Source: Eubacteriales bacterium
Lineage (GTDB): Bacteria > Bacillota > Clostridia > Lachnospirales > Lachnospiraceae
NCBI GenBank assembly: GCA_030526665.1
Contig: JAUNCI010000004.1
Span: forward strand, 1-64,000
Direction of reading: 5' to 3'
Length of the DNA stretch: 64,000 nucleotides
Part shown: positions 51,943-61,282 of the stretch, piece by piece
Numbering within the stretch: position 1 is the first letter of the stretch
Layout of the letters: every line of letters begins with the position of its first letter
Translations under genes and position numbers: made by a program
Notes under the pieces: generated by a model
Database searches by the model: none
Seen by the model: only the letters and a program-made list of their open reading frames with translations
Told to the model about the DNA's origin: nothing

Positions 51943-52644
51943 ATGACCTTTAAAGAAAAACTGATTCAGAACTTTATCGATGACAATCGATATATGTATC
52001 TTCTGAAAGGGTTGGGAAATACATTAAAGATCACATTTTTTGCATTGCTGTTAGGTGTTGCACTTGGTTTTGTGATTGCGGTTATTCGTACAACGTATGA
52101 TAAAAAGAGAAAACGCGGCTTTTTCCTGACTGTACTTAATGTGATCTGCAAGGTATATCTGACTGTGATTCGAGGAACACCGGCAGTGGTTCAGCTGCTC
52201 GTTATCTATTATATTATTTTTGCAAGTTCCCGTATCAACCCGGTCGTGGTTGCTTCATTATCTTTCGGTTTCAATTCAGCAGCCTATGTTGCGGAAATTA
52301 TTCGTTCCGGTATCATGTCTGTTGACAACGGACAGTTCGAAGCGGGACGTAGTCTTGGTTTAAGCTATCTTCAGACCATGTGGATCATTATTGCACCGCA
52401 GGCATTAAAAAATGTACTTCCGGCACTGGCAAATGAATTTATCACATTATTAAAAGAAACTTCTATCAGCGGATATATTGGTATCAACGATTTGACTCGT
52501 GGAGGAGATATCATTCGAAGTGTTACATATGAACCATTTATTCCTTTGATTTCAGTAGCACTGATCTACCTGGCAATGGTAATGCTTCTGACCTGGCTGG
52601 TTGGAATATTGGAAAGGAGATTGAGAAAGAGTGAGCGACACTAA
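51943..52644 (+). CDS. Amino acid ABC transporter permease
   Basis: A 233-residue HisM/GlnP-type permease with about five membrane helices. The N-terminal [19 protein letters not shown] is typical of this family, and the EAA loop that contacts the ATPase is [21 protein letters not shown]. The ATG at 51943 is chosen because TAGGAGG precedes it; the frame continues upstream through the attenuator hairpin, which is unlikely to be coding. It overlaps the ATPase gene start. Confidence 0.94.
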   Translation: MTFKEKLIQNFIDDNRYMYLLKGLGNTLKITFFALLLGVALGFVIAVIRTTYDKKRKRGFFLTVLNVICKVYLTVIRGTPAVVQLLVIYYIIFASSRINPVVVASLSFGFNSAAYVAEIIRSGIMSVDNGQFEAGRSLGLSYLQTMWIIIAPQALKNVLPALANEFITLLKETSISGYIGINDLTRGGDIIRSVTYEPFIPLISVALIYLAMVMLLTWLVGILERRLRKSERH

Positions 52645-53401
52645 TACAACAATGAATAATGCCGAAGTGCTTTTGAGTGTTCGAGATCTGCAGAAGTCTT
52701 TTGGGAAACTTCAGGTTTTACGTGGAATTACAACGGACATTCGACGTGGTGAAGTGATTGCAATTATCGGACCATCCGGATGTGGAAAATCTACTTTTTT
52801 ACGTTCGCTGAATCTTCTGGAAGAGCCTACCGGCGGACAGGTGATTTTTGAAGGAACCGATATCACTTCAAAAGAGATGAATGCAAAAGATGTTGATAAT
52901 ATCAGACAGAGAATTGGAATGGTATTCCAGCAGTTCAATTTATTTCCGCACAAAACTATTTTGGAAAACATTATGCTTGCACCTGTGAAATTAAATGTAA
53001 TGAACAAAGCAGATGCACAGAAAAGAGCAGAGGAACTTTTAGAGAGAATCGGCCTTCCGGATAAAGCCAATCAGTATCCGGATATGCTCTCAGGCGGTCA
53101 GAAACAGCGTGTGGCGATTGCCAGAGCATTGGCAATGAATCCGGACGTTATGTTGTTTGATGAACCAACATCCGCACTGGATCCGGAAATGGTAGGTGAG
53201 GTTCTGGAAATTATGAAAGAACTTGCCGAAACAGGTATGACAATGGTGGTTGTTACACATGAAATGGGATTCGCCCGTGAAGTGGCTTCCAGAGTCATGT
53301 TTATTGATGAGGGTGTGATCAGAGAGGAAAACAGTCCTGAAGAATTTTTTGCAAATCCACAAAACCCAAGACTGCAGGATTTTCTGTCAAAGGTTTTATA
53401 A
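52631..53401 (+). CDS. Amino acid ABC transporter ATP-binding protein (GlnQ/HisP type)
   Basis: A 256-residue ABC ATPase energising uptake. Walker [10 protein letters not shown] (47-55), Q-loop in [12 protein letters not shown], signature [15 protein letters not shown], Walker [15 protein letters not shown] and H-loop VVTHEM are all intact. GTG start at 52631, served by AAAGGAG (52614-52620) and overlapping the permease stop. Ends at the terminator 53449-53498. Confidence 0.95.
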   Translation: MSDTNTTMNNAEVLLSVRDLQKSFGKLQVLRGITTDIRRGEVIAIIGPSGCGKSTFLRSLNLLEEPTGGQVIFEGTDITSKEMNAKDVDNIRQRIGMVFQQFNLFPHKTILENIMLAPVKLNVMNKADAQKRAEELLERIGLPDKANQYPDMLSGGQKQRVAIARALAMNPDVMLFDEPTSALDPEMVGEVLEIMKELAETGMTMVVVTHEMGFAREVASRVMFIDEGVIREENSPEEFFANPQNPRLQDFLSKVL

Positions 53402-53448
53402 GAATGGATTTGTAACGAAAACACCATATAAAAACAAAAGACAAAAAG

Positions 53449-53498
53449 AAAACCAGATTACATAAAGAGTCGGATGACTCACCGTGTAATCTGGTTTT
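53449..53498. terminator. Terminator between the ABC operon and the CBS gene
   Basis: A perfect 14-bp stem (53449-53462 with 53485-53498) with a GAGTCGGATGACTC inner hairpin and TTTTTT. It can act on both strands. Confidence 0.85.
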
Positions 53499-53510
53499 TT
53501 GCATTTCAGC

Positions 53511-53939
53511 TTATTTTTTTTCTGCTGTATACTTTTTCAGTTCACCATAACAATATTTGATAATGGCTTTTCTGGTGATAATTCCGATGAAGGAACCCTG
53601 ATCATCTACGACAGGAACAAAGTTCTGATTGATCGCGCGGTCGAGAAGGTCTTCGATATCAGAATGAATTGAAACAGCTTTATAATTTGCTCTTCGCGGT
53701 ATCGCCAAAATCGGGATGCTGTCGGTATCCTTCAGATCAGCGATTTCAAGATGTTTAACGCCCCAGAGCAGATCGCCTTCGGAGATGGTTCCGGAGTATT
53801 TTCCATCATCACTGAGCATTGGAATACAGGAGTATTTTCGATGCTCCATTTTTTCTAACGTTTGACGTAACGTATCTGATTCATAAATATATGCAATTTC
53901 ACTTTTCGGTATTAAGAAAAAAAGTATATTCATCGTCAC
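53511..53939 (-). CDS. Two-CBS-domain protein, DarB/CbpB-like
   Basis: A 142-residue protein made of one tandem CBS pair (Bateman module), residues about 5-60 and 75-135. The end GSFIGIITRKAIIKY resembles the c-di-AMP receptor DarB (YkuL) of B. subtilis in layout and motif. CBS pairs bind adenine nucleotides. The ligand is inferred only by resemblance. It lies 6 bp after asnA in the same direction and is probably cotranscribed. Confidence 0.82.
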   Translation of the reverse strand: MTMNILFFLIPKSEIAYIYESDTLRQTLEKMEHRKYSCIPMLSDDGKYSGTISEGDLLWGVKHLEIADLKDTDSIPILAIPRRANYKAVSIHSDIEDLLDRAINQNFVPVVDDQGSFIGIITRKAIIKYCYGELKKYTAEKK

Positions 53940-53945
53940 ACCTCT

Positions 53946-54953
53946 TTATAACAGCTGAAGTCCTTTTTCATTTGCTGCATCAATGATTTCCTGTGGCCAC
54001 AGAGAAACGTGTACTTCGCCGATATGAGCTTTTCGCAGGAAGAACATACAGATTCTGGACTGGCCGATACCACCGCCGATGGTATATGGGAGTTCTTTGT
54101 TCAAAATTGCTTTCTGGAAATCATATTTGCGTCGATCATCGCAGTTGGATTCTGTGAGCTGTTTATCAAGAGAATTTTCATCTACACGAATACCCATGGA
54201 AGAGAGTTCCAACGCAATATCGAGAACTGGGTAGTAAACCATGATATCGCCGTTTAATTCCCAGTCATCATAGTCCGGAGCACGTCCGTCATGACGGGTG
54301 CCGTTAGAGAGAAGTTTTCCTACCTGGGCAATAAACGCAGCGCCATGTTCTTTGACATAGTGGTATTCACGTTCCTTTGGTGTCATATCAGGATAAAGAT
54401 CCACAAGTTCCTGTGTTGTGACAAAGGAGATTTCTTTTGGAAGAAATTCCTCGATGTAATCATACTGAACTGCCATATACTTTTCGGTTTTGCGAAGTGC
54501 GCTGTAGATGGCACGTACAACTTCTTTCAGAGTATCCATGGTACGATCTTCTTTGGAAATGATTTTTTCCCAGTCCCACTGATCCACGTAAATGGAATGA
54601 ATGTTGTCAACATCTTCATCGCGTCGGATGGCGATCATATCGGTGTAAAGACCTTCGCCTACGGAAAAACCATATTTTTTCAATGCATAACGTTTCCACT
54701 TTGCAAGGGAATGAACGATTTCGGCATTGTCGATCTGGTCCTTGATATCAAAACTTACAGGGCGTTCTACACCATTCAGATTATCGTTTAATCCGGATGC
54801 GGGATCTACAAAAATAGGAGCAGAAACTCGGAGAAGATTTAATTTATTAGAGAGTGTCTGCTGAAAAAAGTCTTTTACGGTTTTAATTGCGACCTGTGTG
54901 TCGTGCAGGTTCAGCTCTGCTTTGTAACCATCTGGTATATAAATTGTACTCAT
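53946..54953 (-). CDS. asnA: Aspartate--ammonia ligase
   Basis: A 335-residue ammonia-dependent asparagine synthetase that looks like a class II aminoacyl-tRNA synthetase. Motifs: RVSAPIFVDPASGLNDNLNG (43-62), FDIKDQIDNAEIVHSLAKWK, and the C-terminal GGGIGQSRICMFFLRKAHIGE. Length matches E. coli AsnA. GGAGG precedes the ATG. Works upstream of AsnS in asparagine supply. A CBS protein follows. Confidence 0.96.
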   Translation of the reverse strand: MSTIYIPDGYKAELNLHDTQVAIKTVKDFFQQTLSNKLNLLRVSAPIFVDPASGLNDNLNGVERPVSFDIKDQIDNAEIVHSLAKWKRYALKKYGFSVGEGLYTDMIAIRRDEDVDNIHSIYVDQWDWEKIISKEDRTMDTLKEVVRAIYSALRKTEKYMAVQYDYIEEFLPKEISFVTTQELVDLYPDMTPKEREYHYVKEHGAAFIAQVGKLLSNGTRHDGRAPDYDDWELNGDIMVYYPVLDIALELSSMGIRVDENSLDKQLTESNCDDRRKYDFQKAILNKELPYTIGGGIGQSRICMFFLRKAHIGEVHVSLWPQEIIDAANEKGLQLL

Positions 54954-55078
54954 TTGAGAGCTACCTCCTTAAAAAATAATAAATTATATTCTAGCACGAT
55001 TTGTGAGTGATATCAATTTTCAGGATAAAATTTAATAAAATTTTTTGTTTTTTTACGATTTATTCTAAAAAGAGACTA

Positions 55079-55107
55079 TATACATTCTGAAATAGGTATG
55101 CTATACT
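55079..55107 (+). promoter_or_regulatory. Promoter of nrdD with a direct repeat
   Basis: TATACA (55079-55084), 17-bp spacer, TATACT (55102-55107) with an extended TGC. Two similar 11-mers, CTATATACATT (55076-55086) and CTATACTCATT (55101-55111), overlap the -35 and -10 and lie 25 bp apart. They could be repressor sites, but the spacing does not match paired NrdR boxes well. Confidence 0.45.
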
Positions 55108-55179
55108 CATTTTTACACAAAATATAGGGAAAAGAAGAAGGATTCTTTCAAGATATAGTAAACTGAAGGGAACGACTGT

Positions 55180-57315
55180 ATGATATATGTGATCAAAAAA
55201 GACGGAACGCGGGAAGAGTTTGATGTGCAGAAAATCGTGAAAGCAGTAAATAAATCCGCTGCGAGAATTATGTATAAATTCACGGAGGAAGAAAACGATT
55301 TTATCTGTAGATATGCGCAGGAACAGGCGCAGGCTCTTGGAAAAGACGAAATTGAGATTCGAGAGATGCATTATATCGTGGAGGGAACTCTGGAAAAGGT
55401 AAAACCGGAGGTGGCAAAGAGCTATCGCGATTATCGAAATTATAAACTCGATTTTATTCATATGATGGATGATGTCTATACAAAAAGTCAGGCGATTCGT
55501 TATATCGGTGATAAAAGTAATGCCAATACGGATAGTGCACTTGTTGCAACCAAAAGAAGTCTTATTTTTAATGAATTGAATAAAGAACTTTATCGTAAAT
55601 TTTTTATGAACCGAAATGAACTGCAGGCCTGCAAAGATGGATATATTTATATCCATGATCAGTCTGCGCGTCTGGATACGATGAACTGCTGTCTGTTTGA
55701 TGTGGCCGAGGTTTTGAAAGGCGGCTTTGAGATGGGCAATGTCTGGTATAACGAACCCAAAACACTGGACACAGCGTTTGATGTCATGGGGGATATTATA
55801 TTGAGTACGGCAGCGCAGCAGTACGGCGGTTTTACGGTACCTGAGGTTGACAAAATTCTCGGAACCTATGCACAAAAAAGCTACGATAAATATGTCAATG
55901 AATTTCTGAAATACGCCGATGAAAACTGGCAGGGCAGAGAGGAAAAGGCAGTTGAATATGCGATGGACAAGGTTCGTAGAGATTTTGACCAGGGCTGGCA
56001 GGGAATCGAATATAAACTGAATACGGTCGGATCTTCGCGCGGAGACTACCCGTTCGTAACCGTTACGATGGGACTTGGAACACAGACATTTGAAAAAATG
56101 TGCTGTATTTCTCTGCTGAAAGTACACCAGGGCGGTCAGGGAAAAGCAGGACATAAAAAACCTGTGCTGTTTCCGAAAATTGTATTTTTATATGATGAAA
56201 ATCTTCACGGACCCGGAGGAAAATGTGAAGATGTATTTGAAGCCGGAGTAGAATGTTCGGCGAAGACCATGTACCCGGATTGGCTGTCTCTCACTGGGGA
56301 AGGTTATATTTCCGATATGTACAAAAAATATGGCAAAGTAATCAGTCCGATGGGATGCCGTGCCTTTTTGAGTCCATGGTATGAACGAGGCGGAATGGAA
56401 CCCGCAGATGAAAATGATGTTCCGGTATTTGTGGGAAGATTTAATATCGGTGCCGTCAGTCTGCATTTGCCGATGATTTTGGCAAAAGCAAGGATGGAGA
56501 GTCGAAACTTCTATGAAGTGCTCGATTTTTATCTGGAAATGATTCGAAATCTGCATATTCGTACCTATGAGTATCTGGGACAGATGAAAGCTTCCACCAA
56601 TCCGCTTGCATATTGTGAAGGTGGCTTTTATGGCGGCCATTTACAACCGTCAGAGAAAATCAGTAAGCTTTTGAAACCGATGACAGCATCCTTTGGCATT
56701 ACTGCATTGAATGAATTACAGGAACTTTATAATGGAAAATCTATCGCCGAGGACGGACAGTTTGCATTGGAGGTTCTTCGTTACATCAATGACAAAGTGG
56801 CACAGTTCAAAAAAGAAGATGGCTATTTATATGCGATTTATGGCACACCGGCAGAGAGTTTGTGCGGATTGCAGGTAGAACAGTTCCGTAAAATATATGG
56901 AATTGTAGAAGGCGTTTCTGATCGACCATATGTCAGCAATAGTTTTCACTGTCATGTGACAGAAGATATTACACCGATTGAAAAACAGGATCTGGAAGGA
57001 AGATTCTGGGAACTTTGTAATGGCGGCAAGATCCAGTATGTACGATATCCGATCGGTTATAACATTGAAGCGATTCGAGTGCTGATTCGAAGAGCTATGA
57101 AACTGGGATATTATGAAGGGGTAAATTTATCGCTTGCGTATTGTGATGACTGTGGCCACGAAGAATTGGAAATGGATGTTTGTCCGGTATGTGGTTCTTC
57201 CAATCTGACAAAAATTGATCGTATGAACGGATATCTTTCCTATAGCCGTATTCATGGAGATACTCGACTGAACAAAGCAAAAATGGCAGAAATTGCAGAG
57301 CGTAAATCAATGTAA
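55180..57315 (+). CDS. nrdD: Anaerobic (class III) ribonucleoside-triphosphate reductase
   Basis: A 711-residue glycyl-radical enzyme reducing NTPs to dNTPs without oxygen. An N-terminal ATP-cone (about 1-88) gives allosteric control. Cys170-Cys171 and Cys308-Cys309 lie at the usual active-site positions. A C-terminal zinc site (Cys655, Cys658, Cys668, Cys671) precedes the radical glycine, Gly684 in RMNGYLSY. The activating enzyme gene nrdG, which usually follows, is absent here; a DUF1015 gene follows instead. The CC pairs may place it outside the formate-dependent NrdD1 type. Confidence 0.93.
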   Translation: MIYVIKKDGTREEFDVQKIVKAVNKSAARIMYKFTEEENDFICRYAQEQAQALGKDEIEIREMHYIVEGTLEKVKPEVAKSYRDYRNYKLDFIHMMDDVYTKSQAIRYIGDKSNANTDSALVATKRSLIFNELNKELYRKFFMNRNELQACKDGYIYIHDQSARLDTMNCCLFDVAEVLKGGFEMGNVWYNEPKTLDTAFDVMGDIILSTAAQQYGGFTVPEVDKILGTYAQKSYDKYVNEFLKYADENWQGREEKAVEYAMDKVRRDFDQGWQGIEYKLNTVGSSRGDYPFVTVTMGLGTQTFEKMCCISLLKVHQGGQGKAGHKKPVLFPKIVFLYDENLHGPGGKCEDVFEAGVECSAKTMYPDWLSLTGEGYISDMYKKYGKVISPMGCRAFLSPWYERGGMEPADENDVPVFVGRFNIGAVSLHLPMILAKARMESRNFYEVLDFYLEMIRNLHIRTYEYLGQMKASTNPLAYCEGGFYGGHLQPSEKISKLLKPMTASFGITALNELQELYNGKSIAEDGQFALEVLRYINDKVAQFKKEDGYLYAIYGTPAESLCGLQVEQFRKIYGIVEGVSDRPYVSNSFHCHVTEDITPIEKQDLEGRFWELCNGGKIQYVRYPIGYNIEAIRVLIRRAMKLGYYEGVNLSLAYCDDCGHEELEMDVCPVCGSSNLTKIDRMNGYLSYSRIHGDTRLNKAKMAEIAERKSM

Positions 57316-57332
57316 AAGGAGTTTGGTGAAAA

Positions 57333-58631
57333 ATGGCGTGTACAAGAGTTGCAAATATTTTATTCCCGAAAAAAGGAACCGACCTGGCCAAATGGGCCGT
57401 GGTAGCATGTGATCAATATACATCTGAACCGAAATACTGGGAAGAGGTTGAAACGATCGTGGGCGATGCACCATCGACACTTCGAATTACACTTCCGGAA
57501 GTATATCTGGAAGAGGATGGAGTGGATGAACGTATTGAAAATATCAATACCTGCATGAAACAATATCTGGAAAAAGGCATTTTAGAGGAATTGCCGAAAG
57601 GAATGATGCTCTTGGAAAGAGAAACAGGTCAGGTGTGTTCCCGCAAAGGAATCGTAATGGCATTTGATCTGGAAGCATATGACTATAAACCGGGTGCGGT
57701 TTCCTTGATCAGACCGACCGAGAAAACTGTCGAGGAACGAATCCCTCCGCGCCTGAAAGTACGTTTAGGAGCATCCGTGGAGGTCCCTCATATTATGCTT
57801 TTGATCGATGATCCACAGCGAACGATTATCGAGCCATTGTTTGAACAGATGGAACAGTTTGAATGTAAATATGATGTGGAATTAATGCAAAACGGCGGAC
57901 ATCTGAAAGGCTGGTTTATTCCGAAAGGAGACGTAACGGACAAGATTCAGGAAGGTCTGGAAAAACTTGCAGATCGTGAAGCTTTCCGCAAAAAATATCG
58001 TCTGGAAAAGGATTATCCAATTGTCCAGTTCGCAACGGGAGACGGAAACCATTCTATGGCAACCGCGAAAGCATATTGGGAACAGGTAAAGAAAAATCTG
58101 ACAGAGGAAGAACAGAAGGATCATCCTGCACGATTCGTTCTTGCCGAAATTGTAAATATTCATGATGAAAGTTTACTGATTGAAGCAATTTACAGAGTGC
58201 TTTTTGATGTTGACCCAAAACATGTGTTAAATGCCGCAAAGAGCTTTTTTGAGAAAAACGGAGCAACGGTTACGGAAGGTGAAGTAAATGAGGAAGGTGT
58301 ACAGGTATTTCCATGGTATGCCGCAGAAACAGAAGGCGTATTCTCCGTGAAAAATTCAAAATGGTCACTGCCGGTTGCTTCACTGCAGGCATTTCTGGAT
58401 GCGTATTTAAAAGAGAATCCGGGTGCAAAAATTGACTATATTCACGGATTGGATACCGTGAAAACACTTTCAGCTCAGAAGGGAAATATGGGATTTTATC
58501 TTCCGGATCCGGCCAAAGGCGATTTGTTCAGAGGTGTAATTATGGATGGCGTATTACCAAGAAAAACATTTTCTATGGGATCCGCGAATGAAAAAAGATA
58601 CTACATGGAAGCAAAATGTATCGTTAAATAA
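57333..58631 (+). CDS. DUF1015 family protein
   Basis: A 432-residue cytoplasmic protein of the DUF1015 family. The conserved segment FATGDGNHSMATAKAYW (about 228-244) is the family hallmark; archaeal SerK, a free-serine kinase, and SbnI belong to related ParB/Srx-like proteins. Kinase activity here is not shown by the sequence. It starts 17 bp after nrdD (AAAAGGAG before the ATG) and is probably cotranscribed. Ends at the hairpin 58637-58676. Confidence 0.85.
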   Translation: MACTRVANILFPKKGTDLAKWAVVACDQYTSEPKYWEEVETIVGDAPSTLRITLPEVYLEEDGVDERIENINTCMKQYLEKGILEELPKGMMLLERETGQVCSRKGIVMAFDLEAYDYKPGAVSLIRPTEKTVEERIPPRLKVRLGASVEVPHIMLLIDDPQRTIIEPLFEQMEQFECKYDVELMQNGGHLKGWFIPKGDVTDKIQEGLEKLADREAFRKKYRLEKDYPIVQFATGDGNHSMATAKAYWEQVKKNLTEEEQKDHPARFVLAEIVNIHDESLLIEAIYRVLFDVDPKHVLNAAKSFFEKNGATVTEGEVNEEGVQVFPWYAAETEGVFSVKNSKWSLPVASLQAFLDAYLKENPGAKIDYIHGLDTVKTLSAQKGNMGFYLPDPAKGDLFRGVIMDGVLPRKTFSMGSANEKRYYMEAKCIVK

Positions 58632-58636
58632 GGAAT

Positions 58637-58676
58637 AAAACAGCAGCGTATAGCCGAAACTATACGCTGCTGTTTT
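58637..58676. terminator. Terminator shared by DUF1015 and the MATE gene
   Basis: A perfect 17-bp stem (58637-58653 with 58660-58676) and 6-nt loop CCGAAA with A/T tracts. The right arm contains the last codons and stop of the MATE gene on the minus strand. Confidence 0.88.
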
Positions 58677-60018
58677 GCTGATATACTTTTTTTCGAACAA
58701 AGAAATAACAGATTACCTGCATTACGATGGTTACGCACCAGGAAGCAGGATAAGAGATAAATAAAAAACTTAGAGTGCGGTGATGCGGGAAAAAACCGAA
58801 GATCCATATGATACGAACACCAACAGTACCTATCACTGATAAAATCATGGGAACGGCAGCGTGCCCCATACCTCGCAGCGCACCGGGAAACAAATCCATA
58901 ATGCCGCAAAATAGGTAGGTAGTGGAAGTATAGGTAAGGATTTCGATACCGGCACGAATAACATCGGGATCCTTTGTATAAATGCCCAGCAGGGAACCGG
59001 AGAAAATGTAAACAGCGCTTCCGAGAATGAGAGGAATGATAATCTGAAGAATCAGACAATCAATCAGTACACGGTCCATTCGTTTTGGTTTTCTTGCACC
59101 GTAATTTTGACTTGTAAAACTCATACATGTTTGTGAAATAGAATTTACAGCAATGTATAAAAATCCAAAAATATTGTTGGCAGCCGTATATCCGGCCATA
59201 GAAATGGAACCGAAAGAATTCACGGAAGACTGCAGCAGAGTATTTGAAAATGTGATTACGGTACTTTGCAGACCTGCGGGAATTCCAATCTGAAAAATAG
59301 GTTTCAGGTATTTTTGGCGAATGCCGAGTCTGGAAAAACGAAACTGATAGCAGCTTTGTGTTGTATACAGACAGTGCAGAATCAGAATGCAGGAAATCAT
59401 CTGTGATACAACGGTTGCAATGGCAACGCCATCCACGGACATATGAAAAACAACAATCAAAAAAACATTCAGCAGTGCGTTGACAGTTCCGGAAATGATC
59501 AAATAAATCAGTGGACGTTTTGTATCACCGACTGCACGCAGTACGGCAGCGCCAAAGTTATATAACATAAAAAATGGCATCCCGAGAAAATAGATGTGCA
59601 TGTACAAGGCAGCAAGATCTAATACATCATCGGGAGTTCCCATAAGCTGCAATGCCGGTCTGGCAAAGAATAGCCCGACAAAAACCATGATGATACCGGA
59701 AATCAGTGCAATTGTGAGAGAAGTATGAACAGCTTCCGACATTTCTTTTTCTTTTTGGGCTGCATAAAAACGTGCAGCCATTACGTTGGTTCCGAGAGAA
59801 ATACCGATAAACAGGTTCACAAAAAGATTGATCAGTGCTGTTGTAGATCCTACGGCTGCCAGGGAATGGCTTCCGCTGAAACGACCAACCACTATGATGT
59901 CGACTGCATTAAACAGAAGCTGCAGGATTCCGGACAGCATAAGCGGCAGTGCAAAAGACAACAGCTTATCCATTATAGAACCATTGCACATATCTATTTC
60001 ATATTTGTTTGTACGCAT
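58660..60018 (-). CDS. MATE family efflux transporter
   Basis: A 452-residue multidrug and toxin extrusion-type transporter with about 12 helices in two six-helix bundles. The first helix region MLSGILQLLFNAVDIIVVGR and the equivalent QSTVITFSNTLLQSSVNSFG in the second half are typical of the NorM/DinF-like branch. Coupled to Na+ or H+; the substrate is unknown. GAGGTG precedes the ATG. It follows purC on the same strand but the purC terminator lies between them. Confidence 0.92.
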   Translation of the reverse strand: MRTNKYEIDMCNGSIMDKLLSFALPLMLSGILQLLFNAVDIIVVGRFSGSHSLAAVGSTTALINLFVNLFIGISLGTNVMAARFYAAQKEKEMSEAVHTSLTIALISGIIMVFVGLFFARPALQLMGTPDDVLDLAALYMHIYFLGMPFFMLYNFGAAVLRAVGDTKRPLIYLIISGTVNALLNVFLIVVFHMSVDGVAIATVVSQMISCILILHCLYTTQSCYQFRFSRLGIRQKYLKPIFQIGIPAGLQSTVITFSNTLLQSSVNSFGSISMAGYTAANNIFGFLYIAVNSISQTCMSFTSQNYGARKPKRMDRVLIDCLILQIIIPLILGSAVYIFSGSLLGIYTKDPDVIRAGIEILTYTSTTYLFCGIMDLFPGALRGMGHAAVPMILSVIGTVGVRIIWIFGFFPHHRTLSFLFISYPASWCVTIVMQVICYFFVRKKVYQQNSSV

Positions 60019-60065
60019 TACAAAATCACCTCAAATAAAAATTATGTAAAAATACGCAAGAGAAA

Positions 60066-60095
60066 ACCGATTTGGATAGCAATATCCAAATCGGT
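60066..60095 (-). terminator. Intrinsic terminator of purC
   Basis: A perfect 13-bp stem (60066-60078 with 60083-60095), loop GCAA, followed on the minus strand by TTTTCTCTTG, 24 bp after the purC stop. Confidence 0.82.
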
Positions 60096-60119
60096 CTGTA
60101 TTAAAAGGCTCGGTTTATT

Positions 60120-60992
60120 TTACAGTGCTTTTCCTGTCAATAATTCGTATGCCTGCAGATATTTGTTGATTGTTTTGTCAACGATATCCTGTGGAAGTGT
60201 CCAGTCGTTGTCCGGATTTGCTTTGAGCCAGTCACGGGCAAACTGTTTGTCGAAGGATGGCTGTCCATGTCCCGGTTCATAGCTGTCTGCCGGCCAGAAA
60301 CGTGAACTGTCAGGAGTAAGCATTTCATCACCGATTACAATATTTCCGTTTTCATCTAAACCGAATTCAAATTTTGTATCGGCAATAATGATACCACGGC
60401 TTAATGCATAATCCGCACATTTTTTGTAAAGAGCAATTGTACAATCGCGAAGTTTCTGAGCGTATTCTTCACCTTTTCCAGGGAAGTATTTTTCCAGATG
60501 TGCGATACTCTGTTCATAAGAAATATTTTCATCATGATCACCGATTTCGGCTTTTGTGGATGGTGTATAGATTGGCTCAGGAAGTTTATCGGATTCTTTT
60601 AACCCTTCCGGAAGTTTGATTCCACATACTGTGCCGTCTTTCTGATAGCTGGCCCAGCCGCTTCCTGTGATATAACCTCGAACGATACATTCGATTGGAA
60701 GCATTTCAAGCTTTTTACACATCATGCTGTTTCCATCAAATTTTTCCTGCTGAAAATATTCCGGCATATCTTTGACATCTACAGAAATCATGTGGTTTGG
60801 AAGAATATCTTCTGTTAAGTCAAACCAGAATTTAGACATCTGTGTTAATACAGTACCTTTTTTGGTTACAACATTATTCAGAATAACATCAAAACAGCTG
60901 ATACGATCTGTAGCAACCATGATCAGGCTTTCGCCATTATCATAAATTTCACGTACCTTACCTTCTTTTATAGGCTTTAATTCTTTGCTCAT
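60120..60992 (-). CDS. purC: Phosphoribosylaminoimidazole-succinocarboxamide synthase
   Basis: A 290-residue SAICAR synthetase of purine biosynthesis, joining aspartate to CAIR with ATP. Motifs: [13 protein letters not shown] at the N-terminus, [15 protein letters not shown] in the middle, and [14 protein letters not shown] plus [12 protein letters not shown] for the substrate site. The length suits the longer, yeast-like type of the family. Monocistronic. Upstream is the unusual gap 60993-61499. GAGGTATTG precedes the ATG. Confidence 0.96.
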   Translation of the reverse strand: MSKELKPIKEGKVREIYDNGESLIMVATDRISCFDVILNNVVTKKGTVLTQMSKFWFDLTEDILPNHMISVDVKDMPEYFQQEKFDGNSMMCKKLEMLPIECIVRGYITGSGWASYQKDGTVCGIKLPEGLKESDKLPEPIYTPSTKAEIGDHDENISYEQSIAHLEKYFPGKGEEYAQKLRDCTIALYKKCADYALSRGIIIADTKFEFGLDENGNIVIGDEMLTPDSSRFWPADSYEPGHGQPSFDKQFARDWLKANPDNDWTLPQDIVDKTINKYLQAYELLTGKAL

Positions 60993-61118
60993 AAATCAAT
61001 ACCTCACAAATATTTATAATAATCGTTTAGATAAGAGGAAACGAAGTTTCCAATAATATAAATAAGCAGATTTTATCTAAAAAATCAATAGTAAAAATTG
61101 AATTCTGTGAGAATAAAC

Positions 61119-61159
61119 AAAAAAGAGTCTGCGTTTTACCGAAACGAAGGCTCTTTTTT
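61119..61159 (-). terminator. Second terminator upstream of purC
   Basis: Arms 61119-61136 and 61142-61159 pair over 18 bp with one mismatch and one wobble, loop TACCG, T-tract on either strand. On the minus strand it lies after the candidate small RNA and before purC, so it would insulate purC from read-through. Confidence 0.7.
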
Positions 61160-61173
61160 CTTGATGACATGCA

Positions 61174-61200
61174 AAAAGAACGTCCGATGGACGTTCTTTT
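61174..61200 (-). terminator. Terminator of the candidate small RNA
   Basis: A perfect 12-bp stem (61174-61185 with 61189-61200), 3-nt loop, followed on the minus strand by TTTTTGC. A textbook compact intrinsic terminator. Confidence 0.8.
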
Positions 61201-61282
61201 GCTTATATAGTTAGAGGGGGGATAGATAATACGGAAACACCAAAGGATGGAGTGGTGGGGGAGGTGTTTCTGTTATCTATCT
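61174..61282 (-). ncRNA. Candidate C-rich regulatory small RNA (about 110 nt)
   Basis: On the minus strand, a -10 (TATACT at 61290-61295) is followed 7-9 bases later by a long hairpin: GATAGATAA/TTATCTATC and GAAACACC-type pairing (61221-61241 with 61263-61281), with an unpaired loop (61242-61262) rich in C and containing CCUCC-like anti-Shine-Dalgarno stretches. A second C-rich single strand (six Cs, about 61215-61221) leads to the terminator 61174-61200. No -35 is convincing. The layout is that of Firmicute sRNAs that pair with ribosome sites through C-rich loops. No known RNA family is recognised. Confidence 0.42.

Noticed and set aside
55070..55115. Paired NrdR boxes before nrdD
   Set aside because: The two 11-mers resemble each other but do not fit the NrdR consensus or its usual spacing; kept only as an unassigned direct repeat.
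55060..56154. Long minus-strand frame opposite nrdD
   Set aside because: It is antisense to a clearly conserved gene, has no ribosome site and its product is Phe/Ile/His-rich with no domain.
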